The position numbers were made by a program, and so were the translations under genes. From positions 248,001 through 312,000 of the forward strand of contig JARGSG010000050.1 in NCBI GenBank assembly GCA_030374805.1: a DNA stretch of 64,000 nucleotides, read 5' to 3'. This document shows, in pieces, positions 54,538 through 64,000 of this stretch (positions within the stretch are counted from its first letter, which is position 1; every line of letters begins with the position of its first letter). The notes beneath the pieces were generated by a model. The model did not search any database, was not told the DNA's origin, and was given only the letters and a program-made list of their open reading frames with translations. This DNA comes from Gracilaria gracilis (Eukaryota > Rhodophyta > Florideophyceae > Gracilariales > Gracilariaceae).

Positions 54538-56996
54538 TATGCATCACTTGAATCGCTATGCGGCTTTGGCTCTGAAGTTTGTGCAAAGCGAGGGACTTCT
54601 ACAATTCTTTGAGAAGGTGTGTGAGGAGGGGCCGCCGCTGATGGTCACACATGTGTCCAGTGAACTCCTTATGGGACTCGCAGATGGGGAATTCCGTTTC
54701 GTCGTCCGTTGCTTGCAATGGAATGTGCGACTGAGAATGTTCTCTGAGGGAGGACGGGCCGTTTTGAAGATATGAAGAAGCACTTCCTTCAGTGTGCAAT
54801 TGGTATGTTTAAGCTTTGCGACATGACTGCCAAGAGTAAGAAGATGACAGTTGAGGAAGTGATGCAGACGCTTCTCAAGATTGGAGGAAAGGGGGTATCT
54901 GTCTTGGAATATCTCGGGAAGCAAACAGCCAAAATGGAGCTCGCTGGAGCAAAGTGTTTGTGGGACGGGATGGTGTCTAGGAGGGTGAAGACTGCAGGTA
55001 ACAAGCTGGAACAACATTTTAAAGTACCGCTGCGAAGTTCAGAGGAGGAGGAGGTTGTAGAGGAGGTTATTGAAGAGGTTGTGGAACCGGAGAGGACGGC
55101 CAGGTCTCCATCTGCTGAGGTGGAGAACGATCCCATGGTGGTGGAAAGCCCTGAACCGGAACCACCGGTGTTAAGACGTAGCACAAGACGTAAGGTGGTT
55201 CCGGGTCGCTTGAGAGAAGAGGAGGTTGGACGGGTTGTGGGTAAGAAGAGGAAAACGAGGAAGAGAACTTCTGTGGTGCTTACTGACGACGAGGATGAAG
55301 ATGATGTGCAACCTGCCCCGAAGCGAAGAAGGAAGGGTGCGGTGAACACATCTTCTGTGGACATAATTTTGGAGGTTGTTAACCTGTTGAGTAAAATGAC
55401 GAGGACTGAATTGAAGAAGTTCTTTAAGAAGCAGAAAATCAATGATGTCGTCCAGTGAGGGCGAGGAGGGGAGTGATAGTAGTGAAAAGGATAGTGGATT
55501 TGTTGGGGATGAACCGGGGGGGGAGGTAAAGGAGAAATGCGTAGCTTTGAGGATAACAATCCGGATGTTCTCCCGAAGCGGATGAAGACACCTGTGGAGT
55601 ACACCAGGGGCTCGGATATTCGTGGAAGAATATGGTGAGTGCACTGCCGAGTGAGTGGCTGGAAGGGAAGAATGCTGTGAAACACCAGCACCCGTGGATG
55701 GATATGTTTCACCTACAAAAGCAGCATAGGGCGGGGTGTTCAACGGTGGAGGATTTGAGGGCAGTGCATCACGCGGTGTACGGGCATGCAGCCCGGAATG
55801 TGGACAAGGAGCTGGGGACTACAAAAGAACCAGTTCTTTGTGTGAAGCTCTCGTTGAAGGGAAAGCCGAAACGGGAGGAAGAGGCTCTTTGGATGGCGGC
55901 GATGGAGAGGGATGAGCTCGCGCGAGAGTATTTTGTCGCGAAGAGAATGGAGTTGATAAAGAGAGGATTCTGTGTGCTGGAGGAATTTCAGAGTGACGCA
56001 GACATGTCAGATGAGGTGAAGAAGAGGGGGGTGGTGATGGATGAAGATGTGACAGAGAGTATGTTGGAGTTCTTTCACAAGGATTTCTTGGAACAGCCGG
56101 ACCTCAAGTTCGAGGAGAACCGCAAGAGATGGAACCCTATCATCAATGCTGGAGATGGGAAGAAAGCGGGGGATAGGATGCAGGGTATTGGGCGATACAT
56201 TACCACGAAGAAGGGGATTGTGGATTACATGGAATCGGATGAGAAGAATGTGATGATGGTGAGAAAGAGGGCGTTATTGGATGCTAGGTTTGGGCAGATA
56301 GCAGCCTCTCTTCGTCTGTGTAACAACAGTAGGGCGTCTTTGTAACGACAGTAGGGCGAAGAAGAGGATGTATGCGCCGGAAACAGGAGGACGTGTGTTG
56401 TGTACGGGGGAGGGATGCCCGAGGCAGGTGTTGCACACCGATTTCCGAGGGTTGAAGAATGTGGAGAAGAACAATGGAGAGATTCCAGGATTCTTCATGA
56501 TGGCCTCCGGGGGGAGCTCTTTTATGATATGGGTATGTGAGAGGTCACATAATATATATGTGACGGATGAAAAGAGTTTGAAGAGGCTGTCTCGTACGAT
56601 GGTTGTGAAGAAGTTCAGGGTTCCACCGTACTCCATGTTGATTGGAAGGGGAGATGTGTTTCATGCTGGGGCTGGGTACATGGATGCGCTGGTGAAAGAG
56701 AATTGTCTATGGTATCATATGTACTTTGTGCCCGAGGGATACAAGCTCCCTGATGCGGTGCACAGGCAGCCTGCTTTTCGGCTCAAATTCTTAGATGAGT
56801 AATTTGGACTCGGGGAAGACCCGAACGACCAGCTGGACGAGGAGGAAAGTTCTGTGAGCAACTTTTAAATGGAGGAAGAGGAAGTTGGAGAGCAGGATTA
56901 CGAAGAGGAAGATGACGAGGTACAAGGCCACAAGGGAGATAACACGGATGGGGACTACGAGGAGGGACCGATGATAATGGATTATGAGCAGGACTA
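54490..56996 (+). pseudogene. Second copy of the oxygenase gene, 5'-truncated and broken
   Basis: Begins at QIAGTLKRSGVIDDYS and follows the first copy to the acidic C-terminus. At the codon that is TAG in copy 1 this copy has GAG, so one lesion in copy 1 is a simple substitution. The HTD iron-binding motif and the distal His (GRGDVFHAGAGY) are kept, but the candidate 2OG-binding Arg is Trp (LWYHMYF). Frameshifts occur near 54,770, 55,450-55,630 and 56,340 (where a short duplication repeats NNSRA), and a stop lies at 56,800. Confidence 0.8.
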
Positions 56997-57320
56997 AATA
57001 AAACATGTAGAGCGTGTAGTGTTATATGTGTGAGAGTAAGGTGACTTCACTAGTAATGATAAATGAACGAAGGTTTTGATGTGATGTGGGCATAAAAGGA
57101 TTGTTTAAGAAAGAAAATGAGTTACAAAACGTGGGATAAGAAGAGAGAGTATTGTGCGAAGATATCTTTTTTACAAAATGAAACCAAAGTAGTACTAGTA
57201 CTAAAAGAGTATGTCTTTTCTAAGGACATTGACATAGTTGGTGTGAAAAGGGGCAGGGTCAGCCAAGCCCGCTCTCTTGGTATCCTCGGAGGAAAGGTAG
57301 AAGTAAGCGTTTCTGAATTC

Positions 57321-58034
57321 TTACTCAGAGAATGAGGCGTGGAAGGAGGTAAGAGTGCTGCCGTAGGCGAAGAGGGATTGTACTGTGGAGGGGATATTGT
57401 AGGAGATAGCTGTGTTGGAGGAGACTATGCCAAGTAGTTCCTTCATTATCGTTGAGACTATGGTATTGTAGCGGGTGGCCACGTCATGCATGGTAGTGAA
57501 GCCGTGGGATGAACCAACTAGGTTGAATGGAGAGATCCAGACGAGCTTTTCGTAGTAGGATTTAGAGAACGCATCTTCGTCAACGATATTGCAAGTGAGA
57601 CCTGCGTTAAAGAAGCGTTGTGCTAGTGCGAAAGCCCATTTTCCGGTGACAGTTGTGAGGCCGTTGGGAATAAGAAGGGTGACGCCATCTTGTGGAGGTG
57701 CAGCGAGAGTGGGTACGGCGATGTAAAGAACTGCGCGTGTGGTGTGATGAGAACCATGGTTTGAAAGAATGGGCAGAATGTGGCCGTTCTTAATGAAGAC
57801 CAAGTCTGCTCTGCGAGATGGAGGGCAGGAGCGAATTACTGTTTCCAACAAGTTGCTCCTGCCGCAGAAGAAAATGGGACCTTGCGGAATGCTGTGTGCG
57901 GCTATGAAATCTTGGAGTGAAAGAATGGTATCTTGAGGGGTACCGTGGTCGTGAAGCATAAAGCCAATGTGGCCTCTGCATACAACAATAGCTGGGGTGT
58001 GTGAGAAGCGAAGAGAAGAGGAAGGCGAGGTCAT
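57321..58034 (-). CDS. Second copy of the ketopantoate-reductase-like gene, 237 aa
   Basis: An open frame from ATG 58,034 closely matches 31,298-32,071 but stops about 20 codons early (SFHASFSE then stop), losing the FYLSSGYQESGLG tail. The body has no other lesion by eye, whereas the neighbouring oxygenase copy is broken. This hints that the gene may have been constrained for longer. Confidence 0.6.
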   Translation of the reverse strand: MTSPSSSLRFSHTPAIVVCRGHIGFMLHDHGTPQDTILSLQDFIAAHSIPQGPIFFCGRSNLLETVIRSCPPSRRADLVFIKNGHILPILSNHGSHHTTRAVLYIAVPTLAAPPQDGVTLLIPNGLTTVTGKWAFALAQRFFNAGLTCNIVDEDAFSKSYYEKLVWISPFNLVGSSHGFTTMHDVATRYNTIVSTIMKELLGIVSSNTAISYNIPSTVQSLFAYGSTLTSFHASFSE

Positions 58035-58550
58035 TATGTCGAATTTGTTGGATGCTGTGAGGAGATATTGTGCTACAGGAGATGAAGGGAGAGATGCTTA
58101 AGTAGAGGACGGCGTTGCCGATATATACATCGATAAAGTGGTTTCGGAGGAAAAGATAGTTTTTATGACTAAGTAGTTGAAAGAATGAGGTAGGTGGGTA
58201 TGAAGGGATTAGGACTGATGAATGTGTTTATGAAAAGAGATGTGTCGAAATGAAGTATAAAGGGGAAGATGCAATGGTAAGGAGTTATGGAACGGGCGCT
58301 TTGGATTGGTTTTGTGGGGTGGTACTGAAATGAAAAAACAAAAATACGGAAATATCTGGGAGAAATGGAGTTTTTGGGGAATGGCGGGAAATTGAGGTAT
58401 AGAAAATTGTGATACAAATAGGCCTGCGGGGTAAAGGGGTGTGTGACCACGAGTGTAACGGCTGTGATCAGGGGTGGGAAAGACGAGAGTTGTTGTAAGT
58501 CGCTCAGGCCTGTTCAAGTTGTTTATCGCCGGACGCCGTCTTTTCTCGGG

Positions 58551-59505
58551 ATGTCGAATGGATACGTTGGTGACGAGGAGCTAATGGCTCTGCTGCATAG
58601 GACGGAAGTGCCAGAGACGCCGCCGCGGGAGGAGGGAGGGGGTACTGAGGGGGTTTGTGTGAGTCAGACGGTTTGTAATGGGGATGGAGGAGGCGGTGGA
58701 GGTGATAGGGATGGGGATGGAGGAAGAGGACCGGAGAGAAAGGTTTATGGGGGAGATGGAGGAACGGGTGAGGAAGCGTGGGGGGAGTTTGAAGGAGCAC
58801 CTCGACGACATGCTGTCGGAGATGGTGGCAGACATGGGAGGGGTGGTGCTGAGTGTGTCAAAGGTTGGGGTGCCGATGGAATTGATTTCGACGATTCGGA
58901 AGAGGATGAAGTTGACTGGGGGGGGGCTGTGAGACATGTGAATGGGATGCTGGAGTGCGTGGGGAGGGAGATGGGGAGGCTGCGAAAGGAGAACATGGGG
59001 CTGAAGAGTAGAGTTGAAGTGTTGGAGGAGCAAGTGGGACAGGTGGAGAAGGCGTGCAAATTGCTGATGAAGTTGAAGGAAATGGTGAGGGGAGCGGGAG
59101 TAGGGGTGGGAGAGGGAGCAGGTAAAGGGTCGCCGGTGACGCCTGGTTTTCTGGGTGGGCGGGGGAGTGTGAGGGAGAGGGGGAGAAGAGAAGGGAGGCG
59201 AAGGTGTGGGAAGTCGACTGAAGAAGAGGAGGAAGGGTGGGGTGATGGTGGACGAGAATGAGAAGGTGTTTGTGCCGCCGCAGCTGCCGGGTGGCGCGCC
59301 GTTGGTGGGTTTCAAGAGTGCGGCGGCGGCTGCGAGGACGGCGGAGCGTATATTGGAGGAGCAGGAGGAGAAGAGGCTGGGAGGGGTTGGAAGCCGCTTT
59401 GGAGCTAGGAGTGTGTACCAGAATGGGGAGAGTTGTCCGTTGGACTTCTTTAACTTCACGTTTAGAGAAACTGAGACTCAGGGTCCGAATGCCGAGTTGG
59501 AATAA
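58551..59505 (+). pseudogene. Second copy of the coiled-coil protein gene, frameshifted
   Basis: Starts MSNGYVGDEELMALLHRTEV as in copy 1. The reading frame shifts near 58,735, returns near 58,925, and shifts again near 59,180. The coiled coil and the PQLPGGAPLVGF C-terminus are retained in pieces. The nuclear-localisation-like cluster reads LKKRRKGG here. Confidence 0.75.
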
Positions 59506-59773
59506 ACCAGCGCTGGTGACCCGAGAGTAAATTTTTTGAGTGATTTTGACGACTGCGACGAATGTGAGGTAACGGGCAGTGGCGCACGAAATGCAAACTA
59601 GCCTAAAACTTCAACAAATGGAGTTCAACTGCGGCACGTGGAAATGCGATTTCCAAAAAAAAATTTTTTGCCTTGCCAACTAGCGCAATCTGCGAAATTG
59701 CTAGTTTTTTCGGACTTTTATATTCATAACTAGCCATCTAGCATACTAAACTAGCATGCCAAGAACACTGACG

Positions 59774-60654
59774 AGAACGTATCAGGATTGAACGAAAGTT
59801 GTTGTTCTGAAACGAGACCACCAAATGTGACGGACTAAGTCTTTCATAGACTGTTCACGATCCCGCACAAGGCAAACGCAGCGCCGCGCGAATTCGATAA
59901 CGTCACGCATCCCACGTACGTACGTGAGAGGAGCGTACTAATGCGCATCGCGCGTGATCAGGACTGCAAACCGCGCGCCGTATGCCAGGGCGTGTTCACC
60001 TCGTCCATTGCCTGTAAGAGCAACAGGAGGGGCAAGAGTGTAGCCTGGTGGCAACATCCCGGACCGGTGTTCGTGGTATCCTGGCACTCTTCCCCGTTAC
60101 TGGCATCGGTGACGCCCATGAAATCCGTGAAGGAGGAGACGGCCCTGTTATCTACGACCCCATCTTCTAGGACCTCCTCGGCTTCGAGGTCGGGCAGGGG
60201 GCCACACTGGCGGGGTGTGTCGGTAGCGGTGTCATCAGCGGTGAGACAATTTAAGGCGTCGGTCATCGGTTTGGGTGTTGTCAAGACAGTTGGAGTGGTA
60301 AGGATGGAGGGCGAACTAGAAGCACTTGGCGCAAGCAGCAGATATTTATAGGTCTCCAACACTTCCCTTGTTGGAGCCATATATATTCCTGCATCCTGGT
60401 CGTACTGATACGTGGGACACCGTGTCTAACGTATCAGTACGGCCAGGGATGTTAAGTAGACAATTTCCGAGAACATTAACCACTTAGGCTCAGAAAGCAT
60501 TTCGACTCCAGGATTTCATTTCCACTGCTACTTCTACTTCCGATTCCATGGCAGACTCAACAATGTCCTTAGGGATCCTCCAAACCTCCAACCCAACTTG
60601 GCAACGGTACATTGAAAAGCGCTAGAGCATTGGCAACTACCACCTCAAACCAAT
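59774..60654. other. No clear gene; contains a strong hairpin
   Basis: A 140-codon minus-strand frame (60,380-59,958) is Thr/Pro/Leu rich and unrecognised. A hairpin with near-perfect 21-22-nt arms lies at 60,392-60,451. Confidence 0.4.
60392..60451. repeat. Stem-loop sequence with 21-22-nt arms
   Basis: Arms CATCCTGGTCGTACTGATACG and CGTATCAGTACGGCC..GATG differ by one inserted base and one mismatch, with a 17-nt loop. It lies just beyond the 3' end of the DIRS-like element and could belong to its terminus. Confidence 0.7.
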
Positions 60655-61468
60655 TTAGTTGTTGCCGAGAGAGTCATTTAAGCTTTGATGAAGCTTATGG
60701 GGCCGGAGGTAAATTTTAAAGTTCCTATCGCTAGTCCACCGTCCTCTATACATAATCTCTTGATCCGACAGCGTTCCAAATAACTTATCAGTCTTCGCCC
60801 CTCCGAACCGCAGGATATGTGGAGTGACGGCAAAGAGCAACGACAATCGGTTTGCAGAACGGCGAATGATAGCTCGAAAGCGCGCTAGTGCATATGGGAA
60901 TAGCTCAGCCCGCACCAAAATCTATCTTAACTACATTGATTTGTGCAGGAGCTCAGCAATAAGATATGATCGAATGGTGACGGCCTCATTGCGCTCCCGT
61001 TTACCAATGGTTATGTTCGTTGTCGGATAATGGGGATGCCTTTCCAAAAATCCCAAGAAAACCCCATCTGCTACCTTCACTTGCCATAAATCCCCTAGAC
61101 GCAAATACTCTTGAAAGAGTAACAATAGTCCCATTCCAACCGCTAGTTCTCCATGGCGGAATAGATCGCGTGCCATAGCGTATACGACCATCTCCGGACA
61201 GATTCCATGATGCCCGGTTGGGTGACTCACTGCCCAGCCGCGAATTCTAAAAGATGATTGTGAGAGTTTTCCTTGCAAGTGCGGTAAATAAAATTCCAGA
61301 GCGGTTTAAGCGTGAGCTACTCCTCATGACTTTAACTTTGATTAGCATTACACAACCCCACACAATAACGTGTAAATAAACGATGGATGTCTTCACCATT
61401 GTTTTAACACCTATCAGACACGCCCAAGGTCTCCAGCCATTCCATGAGCTGCTGCAACTGTTTATCAT
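60655..61468 (-). pseudogene. Tyrosine recombinase of the DIRS-like element
   Basis: The C-terminal catalytic part (60,918-60,655) reads TPHILRFGGAKTDKLFG...EIMYRGRWTSDRNFKIYL. It shows the HxxR box (HILR), the conserved Gly-Arg-Trp and the nucleophile Tyr. The N-terminal SAM-like helical region (61,468-60,931) is in other frames with several stops (QGKLSQSSFRIRGWAVSHPTGHHG). Known function is strand exchange at integration. Inactive here. Confidence 0.75.
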
Positions 61469-61509
61469 AATTCTGGAGCGTAGTAGGTCCTAACTGCTTG
61501 TGGGATAAT

Positions 61510-62947
61510 TCAAGCAGCCCGTGAGGGCTGGTCTGCTGCGTTGATATCGGTAGGAATGTGTAGCCCCTTCAGAAGCATGTTTCTCGCAAGCAGGAAGACC
61601 GCCACGCGTCGACAGATACGATTAAAGCCCATCACGCTTCCTCGACTATTTCGGAGTGGACCAATGAGAGCTTGATTATCGATAAAGATAAGCACTCGCG
61701 TTCCAAAGTTATTTTGTTGCCGTTGAAACCACCGAACAACAAGTGGAACGGCTTCTCCCTCAAGGAGAAGAATGGTCGTTTTCCTGCGCCAGCGGTGTCG
61801 AGCAGCGACGTTCCAGTTTTGGCTGGAAATCCACTTCTGTCGCTCGTCTGCATGCATCGAAAGTAAAAGTAGTGGATCCTGATCCTTGCAATAAACCTCT
61901 CTTCCACCTCATAAACTGGCATCTACGCACAAAACGTAAGTTATACATGATACACGCGCTGTAACAATGCGGAGAGGGGTCTACGCAAGAGGGGAAACCA
62001 TGCCCATTTTCCGAAAAAGCTTTGTAGCTCACGCACTGCCCACTTATCTTGTTTGACGAATAGCTTCGTTTTCCAAACTCGCCGGTGTAGTTTGTCAACG
62101 TGTGGCATCAGAACACCGTTTTGATGTACTTCTATTCCCAATACGTCGGTGCTAGCCGTTGAATCAGGCTACGAAACCTTCCGAGGCTGGGATGGCAGCT
62201 TATTTCGATCTGATTCCTCTACTGCCGCTTCTAAGACCCCGTAACCTTTTGCAAATCTGTCCCGAGAGTAAAATAATCGTCTACGTATGCTCCATAACTG
62301 AAATTCGAGATATTGATTAACCCTGGTATCCAGTCCCTCGACGACAGTCCAGCCTTTTCAAGCGGTTTCCGATAGATTTTCTGTGCCACATGAACGGATT
62401 GAGACTATCCCTTGGGCATTGAATGCACTACTGGATATAAATGCGACCCATCCTGAAGTATCAGAGGTAAACAGAAGTAAGGGCTCGTCCACTCAGGCAA
62501 CTTTATCCTGTGAAATTGATTGTCCGAATCCGATTTACCTACATAACCTCTCTGACCAGGGTCCATCCACAATTGTGTAAGTTGACTTGGGTTAGGCAAA
62601 TCAATTTTTTGAGGGTGATTGAACACCCTGTTTGCATTGCGTGGGTCAACGATTAATTTCTGTTTGTTCCTCTCACTTTTCGGTACCACGAAAACTCCAT
62701 TCATCACCTTCGGAATCTCCTTTGTTTACCAAATAGGTCCATTTTCTTCTATCATCTTAACCAGGTAGCCATAGTCTTCTTCCCGTACGCCACAGAAGGC
62801 GGTATCAAGCGCTTCCAATTCGCTTGGTGGGCGCAAGAGTAGTCCTACTGTCTCGTACGTTCCTTGCATGTCTTCTGGTAATAGGGTCACGATATCTGCA
62901 GAGGCAGCCGGTGCGTGCGCTGGCAAAGAGACGCGCTCTGGGTTCAA
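61510..62947 (-). pseudogene. Reverse transcriptase and RNase H of the DIRS-like element
   Basis: RT pieces: GVFVVPKSERNKQKLIVDPRNANRVF and IDLPNPSQLTQLW (62,700-62,570), KSDSDNQFHRIKLPEWTSPYFCLP (62,545-62,440), then GIEVHQNGVLMPHVDKLHRR with RELQSFFGKWAWFPLLRRPLSALLQRVY (62,141-61,941). RNase H follows with the LEGEAVPLVVRWFQ stretch, IFIDNQALIGPL and the end motif DINAADQPSRAA (61,857-61,510), typical of DIRS-group RNase H. The F/YxDD box region near 62,280 is not readable in one frame. Multiple frameshifts. Confidence 0.8.
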
Positions 62948-63269
62948 CCAGACTCTCGCTCGTAGATTTTTGGACTCAAAATCAGTGCCCTACTCCTCTA
63001 CAGAAAACCCCGCATCGAAATAATCTCGGTGGAAGGATTATGCCTCAAATTAGTTGGTCGCCAATCATTGGACAGCGTTCCTTTACTGGCTTCAGTCTTC
63101 AAATGAGAAGAAATGTTCTGCCTAGAGTTCATTCAGCCGTGTAACAAGATTATACTTGACTTCCTCAACGATCGTCCTTCTCCGGTTCCGCTGACTCAGC
63201 CGCTTGGTTGCACTCACTTGATGTTATTCTACACAATAAGAGAACCGCGATACGGGAAACATATCCCGC

Positions 63270-63996
63270 TTATCCGGTGCACTTAAAATTTAATTCCTTT
63301 CGTAGCTTAGCTGACTTGTGGAGCTTCCGCCTCAAAGATTCATTCACCAATTCGTCATGATCCCTCTTTAGCTCTCGCGCTGCAGCTGAACTCCCAGTCT
63401 TATCTGCCATTACAACCATAGCGAGACGACGAGTTGAAAGTTCGATTGCAGGTTGGTTCTCGGCAAATGATAATACCTTGAGAACTAATGATGCAATCAA
63501 TGATCTTAGCCAACGTGGACGCTTCACGTTTATTACGTAGACTACTAAGATTTCGAGCTTCAATCCAAGCTGAAACAGTCGGATAATTATTCAAGAGCTT
63601 TAGGAATACGTTCTCTTCCTCAAGAGAGTCCACAAGAACCGTTTGTTCCAGGAAGGGACTAGGCGAGAATTTCTTAAATAACCGAGTGTTCGATTTTTTA
63701 GTCCTTCGCAAATAAGTAGAAGAACTGCCGCCAAGATCTTCATCATCAGAGTCTCGGGAAGCATTCCCGGTCTCTCCGCCGTTTTCTACGACTATTCCAG
63801 TCCTGAAACGTCCCCTAGCTTCCTATAAATCTATCTTTTCGGTGTCAAGATTCTTCTCCTTTAACTTCTGAAGTTCATCTTGGAGGTGCTCATGTTTTGC
63901 GTTGAGCACGGTCATATTCTTTTGACGTGGTTTTTCCATTTTCCTTAGCATCGCCATGACGTAACTATCGCCACTGCTTTCACTGGTTTTTGCTTT
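63270..63996 (-). pseudogene. Gag-like region of the DIRS-like element, partial
   Basis: Fragments from right to left: MEKPRQKNMTVLNAKHEHLQDELQKLKE (coiled coil, about 63,940-63,860), a Ser-rich acidic stretch, LLNNYPTVSAWIEARNLSSLRNKREAS, and KRPRWLRSLIASLVLKVLSFAENQPAIELSTRRLAMVVMADKTGSSAAARELKRDHDELVNESL near 63,520-63,330. It lies upstream of RT as gag should and has no zinc knuckle in view. Assigned by position and helical, charged composition. Confidence 0.5.
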
Positions 63997-64000
63997 AGAC

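Larger units (their letters stand above)
54485..59773. mobile_element. Partial second copy (5.3 kb) of the large element, inverted
   Basis: Collinear in reverse with 29,559-34,841: oxygenase part, ketopantoate-reductase-like gene and coiled-coil gene, followed by the subterminal ACTAGC zone. It ends CACTGACG at 59,773, the inverse of the left terminus at 29,559. Homology stops at 54,485 inside the oxygenase gene, so the methyltransferase, transposase and other end are missing. Together with the first copy it forms a ~5.3-kb inverted repeat with a ~19.6-kb spacer. Confidence 0.88.
60655..64000 (-). mobile_element. DIRS-like (tyrosine-recombinase) retrotransposon, decayed, runs off the window
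   Basis: On the minus strand from right to left: a gag-like coiled-coil region, reverse transcriptase, RNase H, and a tyrosine recombinase instead of a DDE integrase. RT plus tyrosine recombinase defines DIRS-type retroelements, which integrate by recombination through a circular intermediate. Every module is broken into several frames. The 5' end is outside the window; split or inverted terminal repeats could not be checked. Confidence 0.85.

Noticed and set aside
1-64000. tRNA, rRNA or bacterial-type operons
   Set aside because: I saw no cloverleaf with matching A and B boxes, no rRNA-like stretch and no operon structure by reading; a covariance-model scan was not possible here.

Overview
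This is a repeat-dominated stretch of a eukaryotic nuclear genome. RNA polymerase II and DNA polymerase epsilon gene remnants show that it is eukaryotic. Genes are intron-poor, and the mix of MULE, pogo, Tc1/mariner, PIF/Harbinger, Copia-like, DIRS-like and Plavaka-like elements would fit a red alga such as Chondrus. The organism assignment is inference only. Only one ordinary host gene looks intact: a BTB-domain protein at 2.4-3.5 kb. Nearly everything else is a transposon, a piece of one, or a broken gene.

0-10.7 kb: an open-ended hydrophilic ORF, a decayed C2H2/coiled-coil gene, the BTB gene, a decayed pogo transposase, and a long unrecognised broken gene (10.1 to 7.85 kb, minus). 10,761-18,705: a complete MULE with 210-bp terminal inverted repeats (5 mismatches) and an exact 9-bp target duplication. 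It encodes a Ulp1-protease/transposase protein and also carries the first ~500 codons of RPB1 in antisense orientation. 19-20.7 kb: a second pogo transposase. 20,930-26,013: a Tc1/mariner element whose transposase is split near its C-terminus by a complete PIF/Harbinger element (21,204-24,720, TTA duplication). 27.2-29.56 kb: a decayed Copia-type gag/protease/integrase segment.

29,559-48,191 is the highlight: an ~18.6-kb element with matching diverged inverted ends (CGTCGGTGTT...), subterminal ACTAGC/GCTAGT motifs at both ends, and a Plavaka-like (CMC-type) transposase. Inside it are a ParB-like plus 2-oxoglutarate/Fe(II) oxygenase gene, a beta-class amino-methyltransferase (DPPYN) joined to a SET-like domain, a ketopantoate-reductase-like protein, and two coiled-coil proteins. 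The oxygenase and methyltransferase genes are divergent. Between them lie inverted arrays of 46-bp repeats and a perfect 32-bp palindrome. The content suggests a transposon that writes and removes DNA or chromatin marks, presumably to control its own expression or movement. All its large genes now carry stops or frameshifts.

49.8-53.1 kb: a decayed DNA polymerase epsilon catalytic-subunit gene. 54.49-59,773: an incomplete second copy of the left 5.3 kb of the big element in inverted orientation. 60.65 kb to the window end: a decayed DIRS-like retroelement on the minus strand (gag-like, RT, RNase H, tyrosine recombinase).
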